Shown here: in pieces, positions 1 through 6,792 of the stretch
Position numbering within the stretch: position 1 is the stretch's first letter
Layout of the letters: each line of letters begins with the position of its first letter
NCBI RefSeq assembly: GCF_019247635.1
Contig: NZ_JAFBAR010000101.1
Location: 1 to 56,389 of the forward strand
Source of the DNA: Mycobacterium sp.
GTDB taxonomy: Bacteria > Actinomycetota > Actinomycetes > Mycobacteriales > Mycobacteriaceae
DNA: 56,389 nucleotides
Direction: 5' to 3'
Notes under the pieces: generated by a model
What the model was told of the DNA's origin: nothing
What the model saw: the letters and a program-made list of their open reading frames with translations, nothing else
The model's database searches: none
Made by a program: the position numbers and the translations under genes

Positions 1-469
1 CGGGCATTTCAGACTCAATTCCGCGGATGATCGCAGCGAAGGCGCGCAGCCGGCGAGCATTCGACTCGTTGAGCCGTCCACCGTTGGCCCACATATGAAC
101 CGCCCGCCGGGAGACGCCGAAGATCTTGCCTAGCTGATCCCATGTGAGTCCGGAGTGTGCCTTGACCCATGCGACCTCTTCGCGGTCGCTGCGAGACTCG
201 GCGCTGCGAGGCGTAGTTGGAACCGGCTTGGGCCTAACCGAAGGGGCGAAAGCGCCAGAGCCCGTACGATTTACAGCCGCGAGCGATTGTATTGCACCGT
301 AATTACCGCCAATTGAAGTCCCTGCTATGCCGCCGAAAGCGGCAAGGCCAGCCATGATCAGCGATATGCCCGCTTTGGTCACATACGGACAGATGGGCGG
401 CACGTCGGTGCCGAAATCGCTGAACTGATAACGATATTCGGTCACTTGATCGAAAACGTCTACCGCCAT
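1..469 (-). CDS. Membrane-anchored helix-turn-helix protein, partial (cut by left window edge)
   Basis: Translated directly from the minus strand: an ATG at 467-469 opens a frame that stays open to base 1, giving at least 156 residues. It begins MAVDVFDQVTEYRYQ, has one hydrophobic stretch at about residues 35-52 (ISLIMAGLAAFGGIAG), a polar linker rich in Pro/Ser/Arg, then a helix-turn-helix read as GLTWDQLGKIFGVSRRAVHMW around residues 110-130. The start lies 2 nt after the stop of the TIGR04255-family gene, so the two are almost certainly one transcript. The combination of a membrane segment and a DNA-binding domain is unusual. Function unknown; regulator of its own operon is my inference. 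The C-terminus is outside the window. Confidence 0.72.
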   Translation of the reverse strand, partial: MAVDVFDQVTEYRYQFSDFGTDVPPICPYVTKAGISLIMAGLAAFGGIAGTSIGGNYGAIQSLAAVNRTGSGAFAPSVRPKPVPTTPRSAESRSDREEVAWVKAHSGLTWDQLGKIFGVSRRAVHMWANGGRLNESNARRLRAFAAIIRGIESEMP

Positions 470-471
470 CG

Positions 472-1290
472 TCAGACTTCACCCCCAAAAGCGATGAGGA
501 ATTCTTCTGTCACAGCCCACCGGAAGAATTGATATCCCCTTAGCGCTAGATCCCGTACGTCCTCGTAGAGGTCCCCGCCCTGTTGTGTGCCGGGTGCGAA
601 TTCACGGAACGAATCCGTGTCAAGCATCCATGTCGGGTAGTCGTACGTCGGTACCGAGCTATCGAGGGTCGTGCCGGCCGGCAGCATTCCCCACCGCGCC
701 ATAAAGGACGCTTCGCCGGGCAAGCGGTAGCGCGCTTCAGTGACAGCCGAGAGCAGTTCGGCTTCCTCCTCATGTTGGGATTTCGAGATTCCTAAGACCT
801 CGGGCCGCAACAGTTCAGGCAGGCGACCGAGGAGATCCGGCTGTGTCAGTTGATTGACGTATCGAACGCCAAGCCGACTGATATACGGCACAGCCACATG
901 CCCGTTCAAGGCCTTCCACGCGTCCACAAGCCGCTGAGCGAAGTCCCTGCGACGTACATATTGGGTGGTGTCGATGCTGAGGAAGGACCCACAAAAAGTG
1001 ATTTGCCAGTGGCGATCACCGCTGAGGAGACGAAACAGTCGGGTAGTACTGCGATCCTCGCTGACACCGTCAGCGGTGATGGTCATCGTCACTTCTTGAC
1101 CGATTTCCATCAAGGGATACTGGTCGGCAAGCGCGTCGGCGACCTTTTTGCCGACGGCGTCCTCGTTGGTCGAGAACCTGGTGAGGTGCGGAAACCTGAC
1201 CTGTGCGATGGTACGAACGAGCGGAGCCCTCACCAACGGGATGTTGGTGTCGGACTCAGCGAAGGCGAATGGATGTGCTGCTGCCGCCAT
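472..1290 (-). CDS. TIGR04255 family protein
   Basis: A 272-residue protein whose N-terminus (IPLVRAPLVRTIAQVRFP, about residues 17-34) and C-terminal ending (RGYQFFRWAVTEEFLIAFG) match the pattern I know for TIGR04255, a bacterial family of about 250 residues with no established biochemical role that often sits in accessory regions. No signal peptide or membrane helix is visible. The ATG at 1288-1290 is preceded by two direct repeats that also contain the likely ribosome site. It is immediately upstream of the membrane/HTH gene. Local base composition looks lower in G+C than the core genes to the right, consistent with acquisition. Family assignment is moderately sure; function unknown. Confidence 0.75.
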   Translation of the reverse strand: MAAAAHPFAFAESDTNIPLVRAPLVRTIAQVRFPHLTRFSTNEDAVGKKVADALADQYPLMEIGQEVTMTITADGVSEDRSTTRLFRLLSGDRHWQITFCGSFLSIDTTQYVRRRDFAQRLVDAWKALNGHVAVPYISRLGVRYVNQLTQPDLLGRLPELLRPEVLGISKSQHEEEAELLSAVTEARYRLPGEASFMARWGMLPAGTTLDSSVPTYDYPTWMLDTDSFREFAPGTQQGGDLYEDVRDLALRGYQFFRWAVTEEFLIAFGGEV

Positions 1291-1291
1291 G

Positions 1292-1312
1292 CTTCACACT
1301 GTACTTCACACT
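1292..1312 (-). promoter_or_regulatory. Two 9-bp direct repeats directly before the start codon
   Basis: On the minus strand AGTGTGAAG occurs twice with a 3-bp spacer, ending one base before the ATG of the TIGR04255-family gene. The repeats cover the ribosome-binding region. Their position and the HTH protein in the same operon suggest an autoregulatory operator; this is inference. Confidence 0.45.
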
Positions 1313-1332
1313 CGTGACAAGATTTGATGGTT

Positions 1333-1767
1333 TCACCCATAGGCCTGGGCGCGCGCCGCCCGCAGCTTGGCCAACTCATCCAGCTCGCCATCGTCGGGCT
1401 CGGGTTCCACAGCGTCCGCCCGCGTCCCGGCAGGCAGCGCGCCATCGCACCCAACCCCGTACACGGTTGCCTGGTGGCCGAGGATCTTGCGACACACCTC
1501 CGCCGAGCGGTAGTTCCCCTCCAACGCACGCGCCCAGTGAGCCTCGAACAGCCGCTCGCTGCGCTCCTGCCCCACAGCGAACGCCTCATCCGTCAACAGA
1601 TCGCGCCGCGGCGCGGAACCCGAAAGCTCGCGCGCCACGATGTTCCCCACGCTCTGCGGGGACCGTAGGCCCACCACCGCGGCGATATCGCGGTAGCTGG
1701 CCGCGGCCAGGAACAGCTTGACCACCCGGGCATCCCTCCGAGCCCGCTCACCAGCAGTCGCTGCCAT
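1333..1767 (-). CDS. Phage-like helix-turn-helix protein
   Basis: From the ATG at 1765-1767 this gives 144 residues: basic N-terminus, a helix-turn-helix (ASYRDIAAVVGLRSPQSVGN, about residues 23-42), then a helical region ending in an acidic/alanine-rich tail. The pattern of an HTH followed by a segment on cumulative 'RSAEVCRKILGHQATVYG' helices resembles small HTH proteins found in actinobacterial phages and prophages, including small terminase-type proteins, but I cannot name a specific family. An upstream in-frame start at 1833 would add 22 residues; the internal ATG is preferred because the added stretch is compositionally odd. No other phage genes are visible nearby, so it may be a prophage remnant. 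Confidence 0.55.
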   Translation of the reverse strand: MAATAGERARRDARVVKLFLAAASYRDIAAVVGLRSPQSVGNIVARELSGSAPRRDLLTDEAFAVGQERSERLFEAHWARALEGNYRSAEVCRKILGHQATVYGVGCDGALPAGTRADAVEPEPDDGELDELAKLRAARAQAYG

Positions 1768-2106
1768 GCTGTCCAGTCTGGCCGACCCCACCGACACCCC
1801 ACGTACACACCGTTTGCCCACGTCACGAAACACCGGCCACGCTTGCGGTACAAGGTGACCCCCCTGTCCAGTGCTCGGGGGGTATAGACGCAGCTGGCGA
1901 AGAGCGTGGCGGCCAACCCGTTTCGCGCGGCCACCCCACCCCCTCCTCCGCGTTCGGGTTTGAATAACGGGCCTTTGTGACTTGAGCCCTCAGCCTGTCA
2001 GCGTCCCGCGCAGCTTCCTCCACGGGCATATTTGATGTCGTGCCGTTTCTCGACGCGCCAGCGTGCCCGCTACGTCCGTGATTCGACGTCTTTAGTTGCC
2101 GTTGAT

Positions 2107-2604
2107 TCACGAACCCGCAATGGCGGCAAGATTTTGCAACACCTGCAAAAGAAATGGAACCACTACGAAAGCCAAGAACACCAATGCAATGCCGACGATG
2201 ATGGCAGGTGTTAAAAATACCGCGCCCAATAGGCTCAGGAACGAATTGACCAAGTCGGACAACCCGCCCCCAACAGAGCTGACGGCCGCGGCCGCCGGGG
2301 TTAATGCTCGCAGCGAGGCGGCATTGGCAGCCTCGGCGCCGGCGTAGGCACCGGCGGCGGCAGTCAGGTTCTGCACGAACTGTTGGTGGAACGCCGCGGC
2401 CTGCCCGGCGAGCTCCTGGTATCCCTGCGCGTGTGCGGAGAACACGTGCGCAATGTTCGCCGATACCTCGTCGGCGGCCGCGGGCAGAACAGCGGTAGTC
2501 GGGGCTGTGGCCGCCGTGTGCGCCGCGTCGAGCGCGGTCCCGATGGCCCCTAAGTCGTTGGCAGCGCCGGCAATGCAATCTGGCGCTGCGATAACCGACG
2601 ACAT
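2107..2604 (-). CDS. PE family protein with hydrophobic C-terminal tail
   Basis: A 165-residue protein with an N-terminal PE domain (residues 1 to about 95; starts MSSVIAAPDCIAGAANDLGAIG) followed by the YxxxE secretion motif (YAGAE, near residue 87) used by type VII secretion systems. The C-terminal 50 residues contain two strongly hydrophobic stretches (FLSLLGAVFLTPAIIVGIAL and FLAFVVVPFLLQVL), which suggest insertion in the outer envelope. The start has a strong ribosome site (GGGAGGA). No PPE or esx partner is adjacent, so this is an orphan PE gene. PE proteins are restricted to mycobacteria and close relatives and are usually exported as heterodimers with PPE partners. Confidence 0.9.
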   Translation of the reverse strand: MSSVIAAPDCIAGAANDLGAIGTALDAAHTAATAPTTAVLPAAADEVSANIAHVFSAHAQGYQELAGQAAAFHQQFVQNLTAAAGAYAGAEAANAASLRALTPAAAAVSSVGGGLSDLVNSFLSLLGAVFLTPAIIVGIALVFLAFVVVPFLLQVLQNLAAIAGS

Positions 2605-2826
2605 GCCTATCCTCCCGACCGGTCCGTCATCGAGGCAGATTACGCGCAGACTCCCACCAGCAGTGGGATTGAAACACCCAGCCGGGGCCAGCGGGCCGCC
2701 GGCTGCTGATCAACGGTCACCGCACCGCGCAAGAATTCCGCAAGAATATCGCGAAATTTCGGCAAGTAGCCGGCGGCAACATTACAGCCAGTCACCAACT
2801 CCGACGGCCTTGAAAGAGGACCGAAC

Positions 2827-3111
2827 ATGAACATCCCGCACAACGTCAAACGGGTCTTTGCCGCGACGCTTCTGACGGGCGGCATTGCGACAACGCTTTT
2901 GGCACTGGGCGCAGACCCGGCCGAGGCCGCTCCTCTCGGGGTATGCCCCGCCGGGCATGCCTGCACGCAGTGGTGCCCCGGCGACACTAATCCAGCGGGC
3001 CGTCCCGTTCCCTGGGACACAAGGGTCTGCCACATGTTCTACTGGGATTACTACGGCGTCCACGACATCGGCAACGGCGCCTTCTACGCGTGGTCAAGGA
3101 TGGGCTGGTAG
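2827..3111 (+). CDS. Small secreted cysteine-containing protein
   Basis: A 94-residue protein with a clear Sec signal peptide: basic N-terminus (MNIPHNVKR), hydrophobic core (VFAATLLTGGIATTLLALG) and an AEA-type cleavage site near residue 34. The mature part is about 60 residues with four cysteines (CPAGHACTQWC and RVCH) and many aromatic residues towards the C-terminus (MFYWDYYGVHD). The ATG has an AGAGGA ribosome site. The cysteine pattern suggests a disulfide-stabilised extracellular peptide. I do not recognise the family. It is transcribed away from the PE gene; the 222 bp between them must hold both promoters. Confidence 0.75.
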   Translation: MNIPHNVKRVFAATLLTGGIATTLLALGADPAEAAPLGVCPAGHACTQWCPGDTNPAGRPVPWDTRVCHMFYWDYYGVHDIGNGAFYAWSRMGW

Positions 3112-3141
3112 CGTTGCGCCACAGTAGAATTCGATGCAACC

Positions 3142-3642
3142 TCAAGCACGGGTCAGGACGAGTGCCTCGATGTGGCGGTCGCCGGCCCGCGTTTCGTACT
3201 TGCGCCAGCCAGGATAGATCTCCAGGCCTTTAGCCCAGATCTGATCGCGTTCAACGGGTTTGGCGATTCGGGCGACCGCGGGCCAGGTTTCGCCCTCGAT
3301 CGATACGGTGGCCTGCGGGTGGGCCTTGAGGTTGTGGTACCAGGCGGGGTGCTTAGCGCCGCCGTAGTTGGACGCGATGACGGCCACGCCGTCGGGGTGC
3401 GGGATTCCGAAAACAGCGACGGTGCGTGCTTGCCCCGACTTCGCCCCCACGGTGGTCAGGATGACGGTGGGCACACCCGACGCGATCCCCGCGAAGGTCC
3501 GCCTGCCGCCGCTGAGCTTGCTGACGAATCGGTCCAGGTAATGGGCCGTTGGACGGAACACCGCCGCCCCGAGCTTGGTCGCCGCGAAGCTGCGCATCGC
3601 CCGTTGAAACGCGTTGGCATCGTCGAAAGATCGGACCGCCAT
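3142..3642 (-). CDS. Nitroreductase/deazaflavin (F420)-dependent oxidoreductase family protein
   Basis: A 166-residue protein of the Ddn/FDOR split-beta-barrel family. Typical family signatures are visible: VPTVILTTVGAKSGQARTV (about residues 57-75), then GVAVIASNYGGAKHPAWYHN (about residues 84-103) and NLKAHPQATVSIEG. These enzymes bind F420 or related cofactors and reduce diverse substrates; M. tuberculosis has several relatives (Ddn, Rv1558, Rv1261c). The substrate here cannot be deduced. Length is normal for the family. A large hairpin lies just upstream of the start. Confidence 0.88.
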   Translation of the reverse strand: MAVRSFDDANAFQRAMRSFAATKLGAAVFRPTAHYLDRFVSKLSGGRRTFAGIASGVPTVILTTVGAKSGQARTVAVFGIPHPDGVAVIASNYGGAKHPAWYHNLKAHPQATVSIEGETWPAVARIAKPVERDQIWAKGLEIYPGWRKYETRAGDRHIEALVLTRA

Positions 3643-3665
3643 GGTGCCATTATTACCGAGCCTCC

Positions 3666-3726
3666 GCCGAGCAGACGCAAAAGACCCTCAAAACAACGGT
3701 TTTGGGGGCTTTTGCGTCTGCTCGGC
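3666..3726. repeat. Perfect 18-bp inverted repeat (intergenic hairpin)
   Basis: GCCGAGCAGACGCAAAAG at 3666-3683 is exactly complementary to 3709-3726. Inside, CCCTCAAAAC and GTTTTGGGGG pair with one wobble, leaving a loop of about four bases, so the hairpin has about 28 base pairs. A related copy lies at 48963-49019. It separates two minus-strand genes and could stop transcription of the upstream one, but there is no T-run. Confidence 0.85.
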
Positions 3727-3730
3727 ACCC

Positions 3731-4360
3731 CTACCCAAGCGGCACCCACGTGTCCCACGCGTCGCCGAAGTCGAGGGAGATCCGCGGCGACTGCACGATG
3801 CTGATCATCTCGCGGAAGTGGTCTTGCCAGCCCCACCAACTGGCGACATAGAACGTGTGCTGATACCAGGTCAGCTGGTACGCGGACGGAATGCTCTCGC
3901 CCTTGTTCTCCGGCGCAAACACGGCAATGGCCAGCAGACCCACCACTGCGGGGGACGTGAGCTGGACCTTGCCGTCAAAAGCGATGCGTAGCACCGTCCT
4001 ACCGTTCACGTACGGCGTCAGTTCAAACCCGGCGGGAAGTTCGTCGTCATGGTCGTGCGAGCGCCGGTGAATCCCGTAAACGACGTCGGCGATGTCGGGG
4101 CGCTTGTCGGGCAGGTCCGACCTGACCGCCACCGGAAAGCGACTCTTGTCCAGGTCCACGCCCGGCGTCGCCATCACGCCGAAGATGTCGAGCGCATCGC
4201 GTATCACCGAGCGGAATCGGGTGCCCACCCCGTGCGTCGGGTAACGCTTCCTGCCGGTCTCGTCGACGGCGTTGCACGCGTAAAGCATTGCGCCGTCCCA
4301 GTCTTTGCGTTCCCAGCGGTCGAGCGACTGTTTGACGGACTCGCCCACGTTCATGGTCAT
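3731..4360 (-). CDS. Conserved hypothetical protein (209 aa)
   Basis: A 209-residue soluble protein with no signal peptide, membrane helix or motif that I recognise. It starts MTMNVGESVKQSLDRWERKDWDGAM and has a C-terminal half rich in Trp, Tyr and His (YQLTWYQHTFYVASWWGWQ). The start codon lies about 20 bp beyond the stop of the DUF4185 gene on the same strand, suggesting co-transcription. A stop immediately before the large hairpin at 3666-3726 fits the end of the transcript. Function unknown. Confidence 0.75.
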   Translation of the reverse strand: MTMNVGESVKQSLDRWERKDWDGAMLYACNAVDETGRKRYPTHGVGTRFRSVIRDALDIFGVMATPGVDLDKSRFPVAVRSDLPDKRPDIADVVYGIHRRSHDHDDELPAGFELTPYVNGRTVLRIAFDGKVQLTSPAVVGLLAIAVFAPENKGESIPSAYQLTWYQHTFYVASWWGWQDHFREMISIVQSPRISLDFGDAWDTWVPLG

Positions 4361-4379
4361 AGACGTCTGTCGAGTCCCG

Positions 4380-5822
4380 TTACGGCAGCACAGTGTGCAT
4401 CAACATCACGTCGTATGCCGACCACAGCGACAGGTTGAAGTACACGTCCTTACCCGTCGACCAGGGATGCATCATCGGCGCATAGATGCCTCCGGGCATC
4501 TGGAAGGACGACACGAGTAGTTGCTCAGGACTCCACGGCCCCTGCGGAGCCGGCGCCGTGCGCGCCACGACGTCGTTTGATCCGTTGGTGTACATCACCA
4601 GATACTGCTTGAGATAGGTGTTGTACTGCGCGGACATCTCGGCCACCGGACCCGGGATGACCGGCGTGGCCGCGTCCGGCTTCGTGGCGACCCACGAGTT
4701 CGAGTCGCCGTTCCAGTACTGGTACTGCCTGAGGTCGGGCACAGCGCGTTGTGGAACCCGCGACAGGAACGCCGAACCGCCACGCCCGGGCGGGGTCCCG
4801 AAGGCGTAAAGGTAGCCGTCGTTGCCCTTCAAGAACGACGCCATCTGGAAGTGGTCATTTCCCGGTACGAACGGGGCTCGCCCGCTGTCGGGCCCCGACC
4901 CGCGGATGGTGCCGGGGTAGACCCCCCAGGTCTGGCCGTTGTCGTTGGAGACCGCGATGCCCGAATAGTTCGTCGACCATTCGCCGTCACGGCCCCAGTC
5001 CCTGATGGACATGAAACTGACGTACTGGGTTCTGCCGACCGAGATTCCGGACGTCGGGATGATGCCCGTCTCGTTGGGCGCCCACTTGATGCTGTTGATG
5101 ACCTGTTTGGCGAAGCCCGGCTGGCCGATCGCCGCCCCCGGCCCCAAGTTGATGCCCTGCGACAGATCGTGATCCTGACTCCGGAACAGTGTGTTATACC
5201 GCCATTGGTGGCCCTGGACCTTGCAATAGCCGAAGGTGTCACCGAAGGCCATCAGCACCGATTGCGCGCCGCTGTCCCACATGATCCCGAGGTCGGTCCC
5301 CGAGATGCCAAAGCGCTCAAGGGTTTTGTTCGGACCCTCCGGCCCGGTCACCCAGTTCACCAGCGATGTCGGGGCCCCGCCGATCGCCGCGGGCGGCCCA
5401 TCAGGCGCCGGGGCGGGCGCCGGCGCCGGGGCCGGAGCCGGGTTCGGAGCAGCCGCCTGAGGCGCGTTCGGGACCGGTTGGGCACCGGGGGCGGGTGGAT
5501 TCGGTTGCGGCGGAACCACACCCGCCTGCGGTTGGATGGGCGCGGAGTACCTGGTGCCCGGTCTCATCGAACCGCTCACCGGGCCCGGCCGGGGCAACGG
5601 CGCCCCCTCGTTGGCACCCCGCGGCCTGCTGCGAAGCGGTAGCGGGCCAAGCGTTTTGGCCCCCGGCGAGGTCACCTGCGCACCCGGCGGGGGGGGTACG
5701 TTGGCGGCGTCCGCGGTGCACGGCAGGGCCGATGCCGGCGGCGCCAGCCCTATCGCGGTCACCACTGCGATCGCGGTCGCCGAGGCCAGCGAAAACGACA
5801 CCATCCGAGGAATCGGCGACAT
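4380..5822 (-). CDS. Secreted DUF4185 domain protein
   Basis: From the ATG at 5820-5822 this gives 480 residues; that start has a GGAAAGG ribosome site and begins directly with a signal peptide (MSPIPRMVSFSLASATAIAV, cleavage near ALP at about residue 33). A Pro/Ala-rich linker including a PAPAPAPAP tract covers about residues 40-150, and the remaining 330 residues match the DUF4185 pattern (GISGTDLGIMWDSGAQSVLM, GDTFGYC, repeated W-rich blades). DUF4185 proteins look like beta-propeller glycosidase-like proteins and are common in mycobacteria; catalytic activity is not established. It is predicted to act outside the membrane. An in-frame upstream start at 5978 is less likely because it would bury the signal peptide. 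Confidence 0.85.
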   Translation of the reverse strand: MSPIPRMVSFSLASATAIAVVTAIGLAPPASALPCTADAANVPPPPGAQVTSPGAKTLGPLPLRSRPRGANEGAPLPRPGPVSGSMRPGTRYSAPIQPQAGVVPPQPNPPAPGAQPVPNAPQAAAPNPAPAPAPAPAPAPDGPPAAIGGAPTSLVNWVTGPEGPNKTLERFGISGTDLGIMWDSGAQSVLMAFGDTFGYCKVQGHQWRYNTLFRSQDHDLSQGINLGPGAAIGQPGFAKQVINSIKWAPNETGIIPTSGISVGRTQYVSFMSIRDWGRDGEWSTNYSGIAVSNDNGQTWGVYPGTIRGSGPDSGRAPFVPGNDHFQMASFLKGNDGYLYAFGTPPGRGGSAFLSRVPQRAVPDLRQYQYWNGDSNSWVATKPDAATPVIPGPVAEMSAQYNTYLKQYLVMYTNGSNDVVARTAPAPQGPWSPEQLLVSSFQMPGGIYAPMMHPWSTGKDVYFNLSLWSAYDVMLMHTVLP

Positions 5823-5912
5823 CTCACACCTTTCCGGGCGGGACGCCGTAAGTGACGTCCCTTGTTGCTCATGTGACGATAGTGATCTGCGTGGCTTCTG
5901 TGACCTGGCATC

Positions 5913-5934
5913 CACGGATAGGTATGCATCCGTG
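5913..5934 (-). promoter_or_regulatory. 7-bp inverted repeat upstream of the DUF4185 gene
   Basis: CACGGAT at 5913-5919 and ATCCGTG at 5928-5934 form a perfect palindrome with an 8-bp spacer, about 90 bp before the DUF4185 start. The 305-bp gap 5823-6127 holds no gene that I can support; this repeat is the only clear structure in it. A regulator-binding role is inference. Confidence 0.4.
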
Positions 5935-6127
5935 ACCGTGTCGCGACTCCCCGGTTTCACCGCAACGCCGACGACCACGTCGTCGCGAATACGTAGTGGG
6001 CACTGAACGTGGGTTTGCTTACGGCGCGACGCCGATCAGCACCACCCGATCGCCGGCACACGTCCATATCGTGTCGTCCGGATGACGCAATGAGATATCG
6101 GCGCGAACACGATCCGATACGCCGAAT

Positions 6128-6664
6128 TCATCGCCCGCTCAACAGGAACAGACCGTAGGCGGCGATCGATTGTGAGTCGACGATCGCTCCGGACCGCATC
6201 ATGTGCTCCAGGTCCGCGCGGGGGAACCACGCGCTGTGCAGGTCCTGCTCCTCATGCTCGAGGTCCGGGTGCCCCTCGGAGATGCCGGTGGCCAGAAACA
6301 CCCAGCCACGCTGGCTCGTCATTCCGGGAGCGGTGTCGATCTGGCCGAGCGCCTGAAACGACGTCGCGCGCAACCCGGTCTCCTCGCGCAACTCGCGTTC
6401 GGCGAGCTCGGCGGGCTCGGTGTCCGCCAGAGCGGGAGCGGTGCCCTGCGGAAACTCCCAGCGCCGCGCGCCCACCGGATAGCGGAACTGCTCGACCAAC
6501 CGGAAGCGCGCCCCGTCGTACGCGATTACCAACGCATACGTCGGCTTGTCCACCACGCTGTAGACGCCGGCGCTGCCGTCGGGTCGGCGGATGTCGTCCT
6601 CGCGGAGCACCATCCACGGGTTGCGATAGATCTCGCGCGACGCGACGCGTTCGATGAAAGACAC
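6128..6664 (-). CDS. Nudix hydrolase (ADP-ribose pyrophosphatase-like)
   Basis: A 178-residue Nudix protein. The Nudix box runs from G74 to about L98, with the diagnostic RELREETGL at residues 90-98 supplying the metal-binding glutamates. The N-terminal half (VVDKPTYALVIAYDGARFRL, VEQFRYPVG) resembles ADP-ribose/nucleoside-diphosphate-sugar pyrophosphatases, where QFRYP-type strands form the dimer. Expected reaction: hydrolysis of a nucleoside diphosphate linked to another group, Mg-dependent, in the cytosol. The exact substrate cannot be read from the sequence. It is divergent from the potassium channel gene, with about 128 bp between them. Confidence 0.9.
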   Translation of the reverse strand: MSFIERVASREIYRNPWMVLREDDIRRPDGSAGVYSVVDKPTYALVIAYDGARFRLVEQFRYPVGARRWEFPQGTAPALADTEPAELAERELREETGLRATSFQALGQIDTAPGMTSQRGWVFLATGISEGHPDLEHEEQDLHSAWFPRADLEHMMRSGAIVDSQSIAAYGLFLLSGR

Positions 6665-6792
6665 GCGGCCAGTATCGGCGCCTGAGACGCGCAGGTGGTG
6701 TCATCTGCCGCCGTGTCTGATAGTCATAAAGCGAACAGGCGCAGCATCCGCAGAAGTGGAGTGGGTATGCCGGTTGAACTGAAGCACGGGCG

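Noticed and set aside
303..488. A 61-codon minus-strand frame
   Set aside because: Overlaps the membrane/HTH gene in another frame; that gene has a coherent HTH and a membrane segment.
1333..1833. Intact prophage
   Set aside because: Only one phage-like gene; no integrase, capsid or terminase large subunit in the neighbourhood.
1823..2578. A 251-codon minus-strand frame overlapping the PE gene
   Set aside because: The overlapping part is an Arg/Cys-rich shadow of the PE gene. A 68-codon tail from about 2030 could be coding but has no ribosome site or family resemblance.
4749..5642. A 297-codon plus-strand frame opposite the DUF4185 gene
   Set aside because: Arg/Gly/Pro-rich, no motif; shadow of the real gene on the minus strand.
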